64,000 nucleotides of DNA, taken from assembly GCA_963971285.1 (NCBI GenBank), contig OZ020256.1:8620541-8684540 (forward strand). Reading direction: 5' to 3'. Below are positions 22,612 to 35,240 of the stretch, piece by piece (position 1 is the first letter of the stretch; each line of letters opens with the position of its first letter). The position numbers were made by a program, and so were the translations under genes. A model generated the notes under the pieces. It worked only from the letters and a program-made list of their open reading frames with translations. It searched no databases and was not told the origin of the DNA. The DNA comes from Astropecten irregularis (taxonomy: Eukaryota > Echinodermata > Asteroidea > Paxillosida > Astropectinidae).

Positions 22612-25600
22612 GGCTTTGAGCTTTGAGCTTTGAGCTTTGAGCTTTGAGCTTTGAGCTGTGAGCTGTGAGCTTTGAGCTGTGAGCTTTGAGCTTTGAGCTT
22701 TGACCTGTGAGCTTTGAGCTTCTAGCTTTGACCTGTGAGCTTTTATGCATTGAGCTTTGAGCTTTGAGCTTTGAGCTTTGAGCTTTGAGCTTTGAGCTTT
22801 GAGCTTTGACCTGTGAGCTTTGAGCTTTGAGCTTTGAGCCGTGAGTTGTGAGCTTTGAGCTGTGAGCTTTGAGCTTTGAGCTTTGAGCTTTGAGCTTTGA
22901 GCCGTGAGTTGTGAGCTTTGAGCTTTGAGCTTTGAGCTTTGGGTTCGAGCTTTGAATTCTGAGCTTTGAGGTTAGAACTGTGAGCTTTTATGCATTGAGC
23001 TTTGAGCTTTGAGCTGTGAGCTGTGAGCTTTGAGCTTTGAGCTTTGAGCTTTGAGCCGTGAGTTTTGAGCTTTGAGCCGTGAGTTGTGAGCTTTGAGCTT
23101 TGAGCTTTGAGCTTTGAGCTTTGAGCTTTGGGTTCGAGCTTTGAATTCTGAGCTTTGAGGTTAGAACTGTGAGCTTTTATGCATTGAGCTTTGAGCTTTG
23201 AGCTTTGAGCTTTGAGCTTTGAGCTTTGAGCTTTGAGCTTTGAGCTTTGAGCTTTGAGCTTTGAGCTTTGAGCTGTGAGCTGTGAGCTTTGAGCTGTGAG
23301 CTTTGAGCTTTGAGCTTTGACCTGTGAGCTTTGAGCTTCTAGCTTTGACCTGTGAGCTTTTATGCATTGAGCTTTGAGCTTTGAGCTTTGAGCTTTGAGC
23401 TTTGAGCTTTGAGCTTTGAGCTTTGACCTGTGAGCTTTGAGCTTTGAGCTTTGAGCCGTGAGTTGTGAGCTTTGAGCTGTGAGCTTTGAGCTTTGAGCTT
23501 TGAGCTTTGAGCTTTGAGCCGTGAGTTGTGAGCTTTGAGCTTTGAGCTTTGAGCTTTGGGTTCGAGCTTTGAATTCTGAGCTTTGAGGTTAGAACTGTGA
23601 GCTTTTATGCATTGAGCTTTGAGCTTTGAGCTGTGAGCTGTGAGCTTTGAGCTTTGAGCTTTGAGCTTTGAGCCGTGAGTTTTGAGCTTTGAGCCGTGAG
23701 TTGTGAGCTTTGAGCTTTGAGCTTTGAGCTTTGAGCTTTGAGCTTTGGGTTCGAGCTTTGAATTCTGAGCTTTGAGGTTAGAACTGTGAGCTTTTATGCA
23801 TTGAGCTTTGAGCTTTGAGCTTTGAGCTTTGAGCTTTGAGCTTTGAGCTTTGAGCTTTGAGCTTTGACCTGTGAGCTTTGAGCTTTGAGCTTTGAGCCGT
23901 GAGTTGTGAGCTTTGAGCTGTGAGCTTTGAGCTTTGAGCTTTGAACTTTGAGCTTTGAGCCGTGAGTTGTGAGCTTTGAGCTTTGAGCTTTGAGCTTTGA
24001 GCCGTGAGTTGTGAGTTGTGAGCTTTGAGCTTTGACCTGTGAGCTTTGAGCTTTGAGCTTTGAGCTTTGAGCATTGAGCTGTGAGCTTTGAGCTTTGAGC
24101 CATGAGTTGTGAGCTTTGAGCTTTGAGCTTTGAGCTTTGAGCTTTGAGCTTTGAGCTTTGAGCTTTGAGCTTTGAGCTTTGAGCTTTGAGCTTTGAGCTT
24201 TGAGATTTGAGCTTTGAGCTTTGAGCTTTGAGCAGTGAGCTTTGAACTGTGAGCTTTGAGCTGTGAGCTTTGAGCTTTGTGCTTTGAGCTTTGAGCTTTG
24301 AGCTTTGAGCTTTGAGCTTTGAGCTTTGAGCTTTGAGCTTTGAGCTTTGAGCCGTGAGTTGTGAGCTTTCAGCTTTCAGCTTTGAGCCGTGAGGTGTGAG
24401 CTTTGAGCTTTGAGCTTTGAGCTTTGAGCTTTGAGCTTTGAGCTTTGAGCTTTGAGCTTTGAGCCGTGAGTTATGAGTTGTGAGCTTTGAGCTTTGAGCT
24501 TTGAGCTTTGAGCTTTGAGCTTTGAGCTTTGAGCTTTGAGCCGTGAGTTGTGAGCTTTGAGCTTTGAGCTTTGAGCTTTGAGCTTTGAGCTTTGAGCTTT
24601 GAGCTTTGAGCTTTGAGCTTTGAGCTTTGAGCCGTGAGTTGTGAGCTTTGAGCTTTGAGCTTTGAGCTTTTAGCTTTGAGCCGTGAGTTGTGAGTTTTGA
24701 GCTTTGACCTGTGAGCTTTGAGCTTTGAGCTTTGAGCTTTGAGCTTTGAGCTTTGAGCTTTGAGCTTTGAGCTTTGAGCTTTGAGCTTTGAGCTTTGAGC
24801 TTTGAGCTTTGAGCCGTGAGTTGTGAGTTGTGAGCTTTGAGCTTTGACCTGTGAGCTTTGAGCTTTGAGCTTTGAGCTTTGAGCTTTGAGCTTTGAGCTT
24901 TGAGCTTTGAGCTTTGAGCTTTGAGCTTTGAGCTTTGAGCTTTGAGCTTTGAGCTTTGAGCTTTGAGCTTTGAGCTTTGAGCTGTGAGCTGTGAGCTTTG
25001 AGTTGTGAGCTTTGAGCTTTGAGCTTTGAGCTTTGAGCTTTGAGCTTTTAGCTTTGAGCTTTGAGCTTTGAGCTTTGAGCTTTGAGCTTTGAGCTTTGAG
25101 ATTTGAGCTTTGAGCTTTGAGCTTTGAGCCGTGAGCTTTGAACTGTGAGCTTTGAGCTTTGAGCTTTGAGCTTTGAGCCGTGAGTTGTGAGCTTTTAGCT
25201 TTCAGCTTACAGCTTTCAGCTTTGAGCCGTGAGCTTTGAGCTTTGAGCTTTGAGCTTTGAGCTTTGAGCTTTGAGCTTTGAGCTTTGAGCTTTGAGCTTT
25301 GAGCTTTGAGCTTTGAGCTTTGAGCTTTGAGCTTTGAGCTGTGAGCTGTGAGCTTTGAGCTTTGAGCTTTGAGCTTTGAGCCGTGAGTTATGAGTTATGA
25401 GTTGTGAGCTTTGAGCTTTGAGCTTTGAGCTTTTAGCTTTGAGCCGTGAGTTGTGAGTTGTGAGCTTTGAGCTTTGACCTGTGGCTTTGAGCTTTGAGCT
25501 TTGAGCTTTGAGCTTTGAGCTTTGAGCTTTGAGCTTTGAGCTTTGAGCTTTGAGCTTTGAGCTTTGAGCTTCTAGCTTTGACCTGTGAGCTTTGAGCTTT

Positions 25601-26090
25601 GAGCATTGAGCATTGAGCATTGAGCATTGAGCTTTGAGTTGTGAGCTTTGAGCTTTGAGCTTTGAGCTTTGAGCTTTGAGCTTTGAGCTTTGAGCTTTGA
25701 GCTTTGAGCTGTGAGCTTTGAACTGTGAGCTTTGAGCTTTGAGCTTTGAGCTTTGAGCTTTGAGCTGTGAGCTTTGAGCTGTGAGCTTTGAGATTTGTGC
25801 TTTGAGCTTTGAGCTTTGAGCTTTGAGCTTTGAGCCGTGAGTTGTGAGCTTTCAGCTTTGAGCCGTGAGGTGTGAGCTTTGAGCTTTGAGCTTTGAGCTT
25901 TGAGCTTTGAGCTTTGAGCTTTGAGCTTTGAGCTTTGAGCTTTGAGCCGTGAGTTGTGATCTTTGAGCTTTGAGCTTTGAGCTTTGAGCTGTGAGCTTTG
26001 AGCTTTGAGCTTTGAGCTTTGACCTGTGAGCTTTGAGCTTTGAGCATTGAGCCGTGAGTTGTGAGCTTTGAGCTTTGAGCTTTGAGCTTT
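22612..26090 (-). repeat. B section of copy 1, second tandem copy
   Basis: This copy begins after the junction unit GGGCTTT (22611-22617) and ends where the ordinary GGGTTCG unit resumes at 26091. It is about 3.48 kb because it lacks the 139-bp internal duplication of the first copy. From 26091 the sequence continues as expected for the unduplicated arrangement. Confidence 0.87.
23360..24103 (-). repeat. Conserved core module 3 (B type)
   Basis: This is the tandem-duplicate partner of module 2, offset 3,626 bp, with the GAGCAGT marker at 24230-24236. The minus-strand translation over 744 bp is identical to that of module 2. Confidence 0.92.
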
Positions 26091-26537
26091 GGGTTCGAGC
26101 TTTGAATTCTGAGCTTTGAGGTTAGAACTGTGAGCTTTTATGCATTGAGCTGTGAGCTGTGAGCTTTGAATTCTGAGCTTTGAGGTTAGAACTGTGAGCT
26201 TTTATGCATTGAGCTTTGAGCTTTGAGCTTTGAGCTTTGAGCTTTGAGCTTTGAGCTTTGAGCTTTGAGCTTTGAGCTTTGAGCCGTGAGTTGTGAGCTT
26301 TGAGCTTTGAGCTTTGAGCTTTGGGTTCGAGCTTTGAATTCTGAGCTTTGAGGTTAGAACTGTGAGCTTTTATGCATTGAGCTTTGAGCTTTGAGCTGTG
26401 AGCTGTGAGCTTTGAGCTTTGAGCTTTGAGCCGTGAGTTTTGAGCTTTGAGCCATGAGTTGTGAGCTTTGAGCTTTGAGCTTTGAGCTTTGAGCTTTGAG
26501 CTTTGAGCTTTGAGCTTTGAGCTTTGAGCTTTGAGCT
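26047..26537 (-). repeat. Roughly 491-bp segment of copy 1 missing from copy 2
   Basis: The offset to copy 2 drops from 18,178 bp (25216 to 43394) to about 17,687-17,694 bp (26875 onward), a loss of roughly 491 bp. In copy 2 the sequence passes directly from GACCTGT near 44200 to GAGCTGTGAGCTTTGAACTG near 44236, skipping the GAGCATT unit and the doubled 56-bp signature. Copy 3 retains the doubled signature near 62040-62110, so copy 2 most likely lost it. Confidence 0.82.
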
Positions 26538-27365
26538 TTGAGCTGTGAGCTTTGAACTGTGAGCTTTGAGCTTTGAGCTTTGAGCTTTGAGCCGTGAGTT
26601 GTGAGCTTTTAGCTTTCAGCTTTCAGCTTTGAGCCGTGAGGTGTGAGCTTTGAGCTTTGAGCTTTGAGCTTTGAGCTTTGAGCTTTGAGCTTTGAGCTTT
26701 GAGCTGTGAGCTTTGAGCTTTGAGCCATGAGTTGTGAGCTTTGAGCTTTGAGCTATGAGCTTTGAGCTTTGAGCTTTGAGCTTTGAGCTTTGAGCTTTGA
26801 GCTGTGAGCTTTGAACTGTGAGCTTTGAGCTTTGAGCTTTGAGCTTTGAGCCGTGAGTTGTGAGCTTTTAGCTTTCAGCTTTCAGCTTTGAGCCGTGAGG
26901 TGTGAGCTTTGAGCTTTGAGCTTTGAGCTTTGAGCTTTGAGCTTTGAGCTTTGAGCTTTGAGCTTTGAGCTTTGAGCTTTGAGCTTTGAGATTTGAGCTT
27001 TGAGCTTTGAGCTTTGAGCTTTGAGCTTTGAGCTTTGAGCTTTGAGCTTTGAGCTTTGAGCTTTGAGCCGTGAGTTGTGAGCTTTGAGCTTTGAGCTTTG
27101 AGCTTTGAGCTTTGAGCTTTGAGCTTTGAGCTTTGAGCTTTGAGCTTTGAGCTTTGAGCTTTGAGCCGTGAGGTGTGAGCTTTGAGCTTTGAGCTTTGAG
27201 CTTTGAGCTTTGAACTTTGAGCTTTGAGCTTTGAGCCGTGAGCTTTGACCTGTGAGCTTTGAGATTTGAGCTTTGAGCATTGAGCTGTGAGCTTTGAGCT
27301 TTGAGCCATGAGTTGTGAGCTTTGAGCTTTGAGCTTTGAGCTTTGAGCTTTGAGCTTTGAGCTGT

Positions 27366-27575
27366 GAGCTTTGAGCTTTGAGCTTTGAGCTTTGAGCTTT
27401 GAGCTTTGAGCTTTGAGCTTTGAGCTTTGAGCTTTGAGCTTTGAGCTTTGAGCTTTGAGCTTTGAGCTTTGAGCTTTGAGCTTTGAGCTTTGAGCTTTGA
27501 GCTTTGAGCTTTGAGCTTTGAGCTTTGAGCTTTGAGCTTTGAGCTTTGAGCTTTGAGCTTTGAGCTTTGAGCTTT
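27366..27575 (-). repeat. 30-unit perfect run (29 units in copy 2)
   Basis: It is 210 bp of pure GAGCTTT between GAGCTGT and GAGCCGT. The homologous run at 45060-45262 has 29 units. This one-unit difference accounts for the offset change from 17,694 to 17,687 between the flanking regions. Confidence 0.9.
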
Positions 27576-30500
27576 GAGCCGTGAGTTGTGAGCTTTCAGC
27601 TTTCAGCTTTGAGCCGTGAGGTGTGAGCTTTGAGCTTTGAGCTTTGAGCTTTGAGCTTTGAGCTTTGAGCTTTGAGTTATGAGTTGTGAGCTTTGAGCTT
27701 TGACCTGTGAGCTTTGACCTTTGAGCTTTGAGCTTTGAGCCGTGAGCTTTGAGCTTTGAGCTTTGAGCTTTGAGCTTTGAGCTTTGAGCTTTGAGCTTTG
27801 AGCTTTGAGCTTTGAGCTTTGAGCTTTGAGCCGTGAGGTGTGAGCTTTGAGCTTTGAGCTTTGAGCTTTGAGCTTTGAGCTTTGAGCTTTGAGCTTTGAG
27901 CTTTGAGCCGTGAGTTATGAGTTGTGAGCTTTGAGCTTTGACCTGTGAGCTTTGACCTTTGAGCTTTGAGCTTTGAGCCGTGAGCTTTGAGCTGTGAGCT
28001 TTGAGCTGTGAGCTGTGAGCTTTGAGCTTTGAGCTTTGAGCTTTGAGCTTTGAGCTTTGAGCCGTGAGTTGTGAGCTTTGAGCTTTGAGCTTTGAGCTTT
28101 GAGCTTTGAGCTTTGAGCTTTGAGCCGTGAGGTGTGAGCTTTGAGCTTTGAGCTTTGAGCTTTGAGCCGTGAGTTGTGAGTTGTGAGCTTTGAGCTTTGA
28201 CCTGTGAGCTTTGAGCTTTGAGCTTTGAGCTTTGAGCATTGAGCTGTGAGCTTTGAGCTTTGAGCCATGAGTTGTGAGCTTTGAGCTTTGAGCTTTGAGC
28301 TTTGAGCTTTGAGCTTTGAGCTTTGAGCTTTGAGCTTTGAGCTTTGAGCTTTGAGCTTTGAGCTTTGAGCTTTGAGATTTGAGATTTGAGCTTTGAGCTT
28401 TGAGCTTTGAGCCGTGAGCTTTGAACTGTGAGCTTTGAGCTGTGAGCTTTGAGCTTTGTGCTTTGAGCTTTCAGCTTTGAGCTTTGAGCTTTGAGCTTTG
28501 AGCTTTGAGCTTTGAGCTTTGAGCTTTGAGCCGTGAGTTGTGAGCTTTCAGCTTTCAGCTTTGAGCCGTGAGGTGTGAGCTTTGAGCTTTGAGCTTTGAG
28601 CTTTGAGCTTTGAGCTTTGAGCTTTGAGCTTTGAGCTTTGAGCTTTAAGCTTTGAGCTTTGAGCCGTGAGTTATGAGTTGTGAGCTTTGAGCTTTGAGCT
28701 TTGAGCTTTGAGCTTTGAGCTTTGAGCTTTGAGCCGTGAGTTGTGAGCTTTGAGCTTTGAGCTTTGAGCTTTGAGCTTTGAGCTTTGAGCTTTGAGCTTT
28801 GAGCTTTGAGCTTTGAGCTTTGAGCTTTGAGCCGTGAGTTGTGAGCTTTGAGCTTTGAGCTTTGAGCTTTTAGCTTTGAGCCGTGAGTTGTGAGTTTTGA
28901 GCTTTGACCTGTGAGCTTTGAGCTTTGAGCTTTGAGCTTTGAGCTTTGAGCTTTGAGCTTTGAGCTTTGAGCTTTGAGCTTTGAGCTTTGAGCTTTGAGC
29001 TTTGAGCCGTGAGTTGTGAGTTGTGAGCTTTGAGCTTTGACCTGTGAGCTTTGAGCTTTGAGCTTTGAGCATTGAGCTGTGAGCTTTGAGCTTTGAGCCA
29101 TGAGTTGTGAGCTTTGAGCTTTGAGCTATGAGCTTTGAGCTTTGAGCTTTGAGCTTTGAGCTTTGAGCTTTGAGCTGTGAGCTTTGAACTGTGAGCTTTG
29201 AGCTTTGAGCTTTGAGCTTTGAGCCGTGAGTTGTGAGCTTTTAGCTTTCAGCTTTCAGCTTTGAGCCGTGAGGTGTGAGCTTTGAGCTTTGAGCTTTGAG
29301 CTTTGAGCTTTGAGCTTTGAGCTTTGAGCTTTGAGCTTTGAGCTTTGAGCTTTGAGATTTGAGCTTTGAGCTTTGAGCTTTGAGCTTTGAGCTTTGAGCT
29401 TTGAGCTTTGAGCTTTGAGCTTTGAGCTTTGAGCCGTGAGTTGTGAGCTTTGAGCTTTGAGCTTTGAGCTTTGAGCTTTGAGCTTTGAGCTTTGAGCTTT
29501 GAGCTTTGAGCTTTGAGCCGTGAGTTGTGAGCTTTGAGCTTTGAGCTTTGAGCTTTGAGCTTTGAGCCGTGAGTTGTGAGTTGTGAGCTTTGAGCTTTGA
29601 GCCGTGAGTTGTGAGTTGTGAGTTGTGAGCTTTGAGCTTTGACCTGTGAGCTTTGAGCTTTGAGCTTTGAGCTTTGAGCTTTGAGCCGTGAGTTGTGAGC
29701 TTTGAGCTTTGAGCTTTGAGCTTTGAGCTTTGAGCTTTGAGCTTTGAGCTTTGAGCTTTGAGCTTTGAGCTTTGAGCTTTGAGCCGTGAGTTGTGAGCTT
29801 TGAGCTTTGAGCTTTGAGCTTTGAGCTTTGAGCCGTGAGTTGTGAGTTGTGAGCTTTGAGCTTTGAGCCGTGAGTTGTGAGTTGTGAGTTGTGAGCTTTG
29901 AGCTTTGACCTGTGAGCTTTGAGCTTTGAGCTTTGAGCTTTGAGCTTTGAGCTTTGAGCTTTGAGCTTTGAGCTTTGAGCTTTGAGCTTTGAGCTTTGAG
30001 CTTTGAGCTTTGAGCTTTGAGCTTTGAGCTTTGAGCCGTGAGTTGTGAGTTGTGAGTTGTGAGTTGTGAGCTTTGAGCTTTGACCTGTGAGCTTTGAGCT
30101 TTGAGCTTTGAGCATTGAGCTGTGAGCTTTGAGCTTTGAGCCATGAGTTGTGAGCTTTGAGCTTTGAGCTTTGAGCTTTGAGCTTTGAGCTTTGAGCTTT
30201 GAGCTTTGAGCTTTGAGCTGTGAGCTTTGAACTGTGAGCTTTGAGCTTTGAGCTTTGAGCTTTGAGCCGTGAGTTGTGAGCTTTTAGCTTTCAGCTTTCA
30301 GCTTTGAGCCGTGAGGTGTGAGCTTTGAGCTTTGAGCTTTGAGCTTTGAGCTTTTAGCTTTGAGCTTTGAGCTTTGAGCTTTGAGCTTTGAGCTTTGAGA
30401 TTTGAGCTTTGAGCTTTGAGCTTTGAGCCGTGAGCTTTGAACTGTGAGCTTTGAGCTTTGAGCTTTGAGCTTTGAGCCGTGAGTTGTGAGCTTTTAGCTT

Positions 30501-33012
30501 TCAGCTTACAGCTTTCAGCTTTGAGCCGTGAGCTTTGAGCTTTGAGCTTTGAGCTTTGAGCTTTGAGCTTTGAGCTTTGAGCTTTGAGCTTTGAGCTTTG
30601 AGCTTTGAGCTTTGAGCTTTGAGCTTTGAGCTTTGAGCTTTGAGCTTTGAGCTTTGAGCTGTGAGCTGTGAGCTTTGAGTTGTGAGCTTTGAGCTTTGAG
30701 CTTTGAGCTTTGAGCTTTGAGCTTTGAGCTTTGAGCTTTGAGCTTTGAGCTTTGAGCTTTGAGCCGTGAGTTATGAGTTATGAGTTGTGAGCTTTGAGCT
30801 TTGAGCTTTGAGCTTTTAGCTTTGAGCCGTGAGTTGTGAGTTGTGAGCTTTGAGCTTTGACCTGTGGCTTTGAGCTTTGAGCTTTGAGCTTTGAGCTTTG
30901 AGCTTTGAGCTTTGAGCTTTGAGCTTTGAGCTTTGAGCTTTGAGCTTCTAGCTTTGACCTGTGAGCTTTGAGCTTTGAGCATTGAGCATTGAGCATTGAG
31001 CTGTGAGCTTTGAGTTGTGAGCTTTGAGCTTTGAGCTTTGAGCTTTGAGCTTTGAGCTTTGAGCTTTGAGCTTTGAGCTTTGAGCTGTGAGCTTTGAACT
31101 GTGAGCTTTGAGCTTTGAGCTTTGAGCTTTGAGCTTTGAGCTGTGAGCTTTGAGCTGTGAGCTTTGAGATTTGTGCTTTGAGCTTTGAGCTTTGAGCTTT
31201 GAGCTTTGAGCTTTGAGCCGTGAGTTGTGAGCTTTCAGCTTTGAGCCGTGAGGTGTGAGCTTTGAGCTTTGAGCTTTGAGCTTTGAGCTTTGAGCTTTGA
31301 GCTTTGAGCTTTGAGCCGTGAGTTGTGATCTTTGAGCTTTGAGCTTTGAGCTTTGAGCTGTGAGCTTTGAGCTTTGAGCTTTGAGCTTTGACCTGTGAGC
31401 TTTGAGCTTTGAGCATTGAGCCGTGAGTTGTGAGCTTTGAGCTTTGAGCTTTGAGCTTTGGGTTCGAGCTTTGAATTCTGAGCTTTGAGGTTAGAACTGT
31501 GAGCTTTTATGCATTGAGCTGTGAGCTGTGAGCTTTGAGCTGTGAGCTGTGAGCTGTGAGCTGTGAGCTTTGAGCTTTGAGCTTTGAGCTTTGAGCTTTG
31601 AGCTTTGAGCTTCTAGCTTTGAGCTTTGAGCTTTGAGCTTTGAGCTTTGAGCTTTGAGCTTCGAGCTTCTAGCTTTGACCTGTGAGCTTTGAGCTTTGAG
31701 CATTGAGCCGTGAGTTGTGAGCTTTGAGCTTTGAGCTTTGAGCTTTGGGTTCGAGCTTTGAATTCTGAGCTTTGAGGTTAGAACTGTGAGCTTTTATGCA
31801 TTGAGCTTTGAGCTTTGAGCTTTGAGCTTTGAGCTTTGAGCTTTGAGCTTTGAGCTTTGAGCTTTGAGCCGTGAGTTGTGAGCTTTGAGCTTTGAGCTTT
31901 GAGCTTTGGGTTCGAGCTTTGAATTCTGAGCTTTGAGGTTAGAACTGTGAGCTTTTATGCATTGAGCTTTGAGCTTTGAGCTGTGAGCTGTGAGCTTTGA
32001 GCTTTGAGCTTTGAGCCGTGAGTTTTGAGCTTTGAGCCATGAGTTGTGAGCTTTGAGCTTTGAGCTTTGAGCTTTGAGCTTTGAGCTTTGAGCTTTGAGC
32101 TTTGAGCTGTGAGCTTTGAACTGTGAGCTTTGAGCTTTGAGCTTTGAGATTTGAGCCGTGAGTTGTGAGCTTTTAGCTTTCAGCTTTCAGCTTTCAGCTT
32201 TGAGCCGTGAGGTGTGAGCTTTGAGCTTTGAGCTTTGAGCTTTGAGCTTTTAGCTTTGAGCTTTGAGCTTTGAGCTTTGAGCTTTGAGCTTTGAGCTTTG
32301 AGATTTGAGCTTTGAGCTTTGAGCTTTGAGCTTTGAGCCGTGAGCTTTGAACTGTGAGCTTTGAGTTGTGAGCTTTTAGCTTTCAGCTTACAGCTTTCAG
32401 CTTTGAGCCGTGAGGTGTGAGCTTTGAGCTTTGAGCTTTGAGCTTTGAGCTTTGACCTGTGAGCTTTGAGCTTTGAGCTTTGAGCCGTGAGTTGTGAGCT
32501 TTGAGCTGTGAGCTTTGAGCTTTGAGCTTTGAGCTTTGAGCTTTGAGCCGTGAGTTGTGAGCTTTGAGCTTTGAGCTTTGAGCTTTGGGTTCGAGCTTTG
32601 AATTCTGAGCTTTGAGGTTAGAACTGTGAGCTTTTATGCATTGAGCTTTGAGCTTTGAGCTGTGAGCTGTGAGCTTTGAGCTTTGAGCTTTGAGCTTTGA
32701 GCCGTGAGTTTTGAGCTTTGAGCCGTGAGTTGTGAGCTTTGAGCTTTGAGCTTTGAGCTTTGAGCTTTGGGTTCGAGCTTTGAATTCTGAGCTTTGAGGT
32801 TAGAACTGTGAGCTTTTATGCATTGAGCTTTGAGCTTTGAGCTTTGAGCTTTGAGCTTTGAGCTTTGAGCTTTGAGCTTTGAGCTTTGAGCTTTGAGCTT
32901 TGAGCTTTGAGCTTTGAGCTTTGAGCTGTGAGCTGTGAGCTTTGAGCTGTGAGCTTTGAGCTTTGAGCTTTGACCTGTGAGCTTTGAGCTTCTAGCTTTG
33001 ACCTGTGAGCTT

Positions 33013-33756
33013 TTATGCATTGAGCTTTGAGCTTTGAGCTTTGAGCTTTGAGCTTTGAGCTTTGAGCTTTGAGCTTTGACCTGTGAGCTTTGAGCTTTGA
33101 GCTTTGAGCCGTGAGTTGTGAGCTTTGAGCTGTGAGCTTTGAGCTTTGAGCTTTGAGCTTTGAGCTTTGAGCCGTGAGTTGTGAGCTTTGAGCTTTGAGC
33201 TTTGAGCTTTGGGTTCGAGCTTTGAATTCTGAGCTTTGAGGTTAGAACTGTGAGCTTTTATGCATTGAGCTTTGAGCTTTGAGCTGTGAGCTGTGAGCTT
33301 TGAGCTTTGAGCTTTGAGCTTTGAGCCGTGAGTTTTGAGCTTTGAGCCGTGAGTTGTGAGCTTTGAGCTTTGAGCTTTGAGCTTTGAGCTTTGAGCTTTG
33401 GGTTCGAGCTTTGAATTCTGAGCTTTGAGGTTAGAACTGTGAGCTTTTATGCATTGAGCTTTGAGCTTTGAGCTTTGAGCTTTGAGCTTTGAGCTTTGAG
33501 CTTTGAGCTTTGAGCTTTGACCTGTGAGCTTTGAGCTTTGAGCTTTGAGCCGTGAGTTGTGAGCTTTGAGCTGTGAGCTTTGAGCTTTGAGCTTTGAACT
33601 TTGAGCTTTGAGCCGTGAGTTGTGAGCTTTGAGCTTTGAGCTTTGAGCTTTGAGCCGTGAGTTGTGAGTTGTGAGCTTTGAGCTTTGACCTGTGAGCTTT
33701 GAGCTTTGAGCTTTGAGCTTTGAGCATTGAGCTGTGAGCTTTGAGCTTTGAGCCAT
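33013..33756 (-). repeat. Conserved core module 4 (A type, end of copy 1)
   Basis: It carries the same core order, with the downstream marker GAGCCGT near 33884. The A, B and C sections do not follow; instead a 1.5-kb tail leads into the next core at 35241. Its partner in copy 2 begins near 50707. Confidence 0.9.
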
Positions 33757-34659
33757 GAGTTGTGAGCTTTGAGCTTTGAGCTTTGAGCTTTGAGCTTTGA
33801 GCTTTGAGCTTTGAGCTTTGAGCTTTGAGCTTTGAGCTTTGAGCTTTGAGCTTTGAGATTTGAGCTTTGAGCTTTGAGCTTTGAGCCGTGAGCTTTGAAC
33901 TGTGAGCTTTGAGCTGTGAGCTTTGAGCTTTGTGCTTTGAGCTTTGAGCTTTGAGCTTTGAGCTTTGAGCTTTGAGCTTTGAGCTTTGAGCTTTGAGCTT
34001 TGAGCCGTGAGTTGTGAGCTTTCAGCTTTCAGCTTTGAGCCGTGAGGTGTGAGCTTTGAGCTTTGAGCTTTGAGCTTTGAGCTTTGAGCTTTGAGCTTTG
34101 AGCTTTGAGCTTTGAGCTTTGAGCCGTGAGTTATGAGTTGTGAGCTTTGAGCTTTGAGCTTTGAGCTTTGAGCTTTGAGCTTTGAGCTTTGAGCTTTGAG
34201 CCGTGAGTTGTGAGCTTTGAGCTTTGAGCTTTGAGCTTTGAGCTTTGAGCTTTGAGCTTTGAGCTTTGAGCTTTGAGCTTTGAGCTTTGAGCTTTGAGCT
34301 TTGAGCTGTGAGCTTTGAGCTTTGAGCTTTGAGCTTTGAGCTTTGAGCTTTGAGCTTTGAGCTTTGAGCCGTGAGTTATGAGTTGTGAGCTTTGAGCTTT
34401 GAGCTTTGAGCTTTGAGCTTTGAGCTTTGAGCTTTGAGCTTTGAGCCGTGAGTTGTGAGCTTTGAGCTTTGAGCTTTGAGCTTTGAGCTTTGAGCTTTGA
34501 GCTTTGAGCTTTGAGCTTTGAGCTTTGAGCTTTGAGCTTTGAGCTTTGAGCTTTGAGCTTTGAGCTGTGAGCTGTGAGCTTTGAGCTGTGAGCTTTGAGC
34601 TTTGAGCTTTGACCTGTGAGCTTTGAGCTTCTAGCTTTGACCTGTGAGCTTTTATGCAT
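33013..34659 (-). other. Longest open frame (548 codons), judged non-coding
   Basis: The frame is KLKAQSS-type heptapeptide repeats throughout, with variants such as KLTTHGS and QVKARSS. It is open because the unit AAAGCTC contains no stop in any frame; it ends only where a TAGCTTT or CAGCTTT variant supplies one. The other two frames encode the same shifted peptide. The nearly homologous DNA in copy 2 is broken into shorter frames by whole-unit differences, which change frame since 7 is not a multiple of 3. There is no conserved start or splice context and no non-repeat domain. The same reasoning applies to every other long frame in the window. Confidence 0.9.
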
Positions 34660-35240
34660 TGAGCTTTGAGCTTTGAGCTTTGAGCTTTGAGCTTTGAGCT
34701 TTGAGCTTTGACCTGTGAGCTTTGAGCTTTGAGCTTTGAGCCGTGAGTTGTGAGCTTTGAGCTGTGAGCTTTGAGCTTTGAGCTTTGAGCTTTGAGCTTT
34801 GAGCCGTGAGTTGTGAGCTTTGAGCTTTGAGCTTTGAGCTTTGGGTTCGAGCTTTGAATTCTGAGCTTTGAGGTTAGAACTGTGAGCTTTTATGCATTGA
34901 GCTTTGAGCTTTGAGCTGTGAGCTGTGAGCTTTGAGCTTTGAGCTTTGAGCTTTGAGCCGTGAGTTTTGAGCTTTGAGCCGTGAGTTGTGAGCTTTGAGC
35001 TTTGAGCTTTGAGCTTTGAGCTTTGAGCTTTGGGTTCGAGCTTTGAATTCTGAGCTTTGAGGTTAGAACTGTGAGCTTTTATGCATTGAGCTTTGAGCTT
35101 TGAGCTTTGAGCTTTGAGCTTTGAGCTTTGAGCTTTGAGCTTTGAGCTTTGAGCTGTGAGCTGTGAGCTTTGAGCTGTGAGCTTTGACCTGTGAGCTTTG
35201 AGCTTCTAGCTTTGAGCTTCTAGCTTTGACCTGTGAGCTT

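Larger units (their letters stand above)
13444..35240 (-). repeat. Right-arm super-HOR copy 1 (21,797 bp)
   Basis: Landmarks recur in copy 2 at +21,797 bp (13444 to 35241, 14754 to 36551, 16861 to 38658, 19734 to 41531), with local 7-bp departures. After the internal duplication the offset falls to about 18,171-18,178 (23360 to 41531, 25216 to 43394), and later to 17,680-17,694 (26875 onward). The order is: core and A section, B section in two tandem copies (18986-26090), C section (about 26091-33012), and a second core with tail (33013-35240). Boundaries follow the start of the conserved core and are conventional. Confidence 0.92.
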
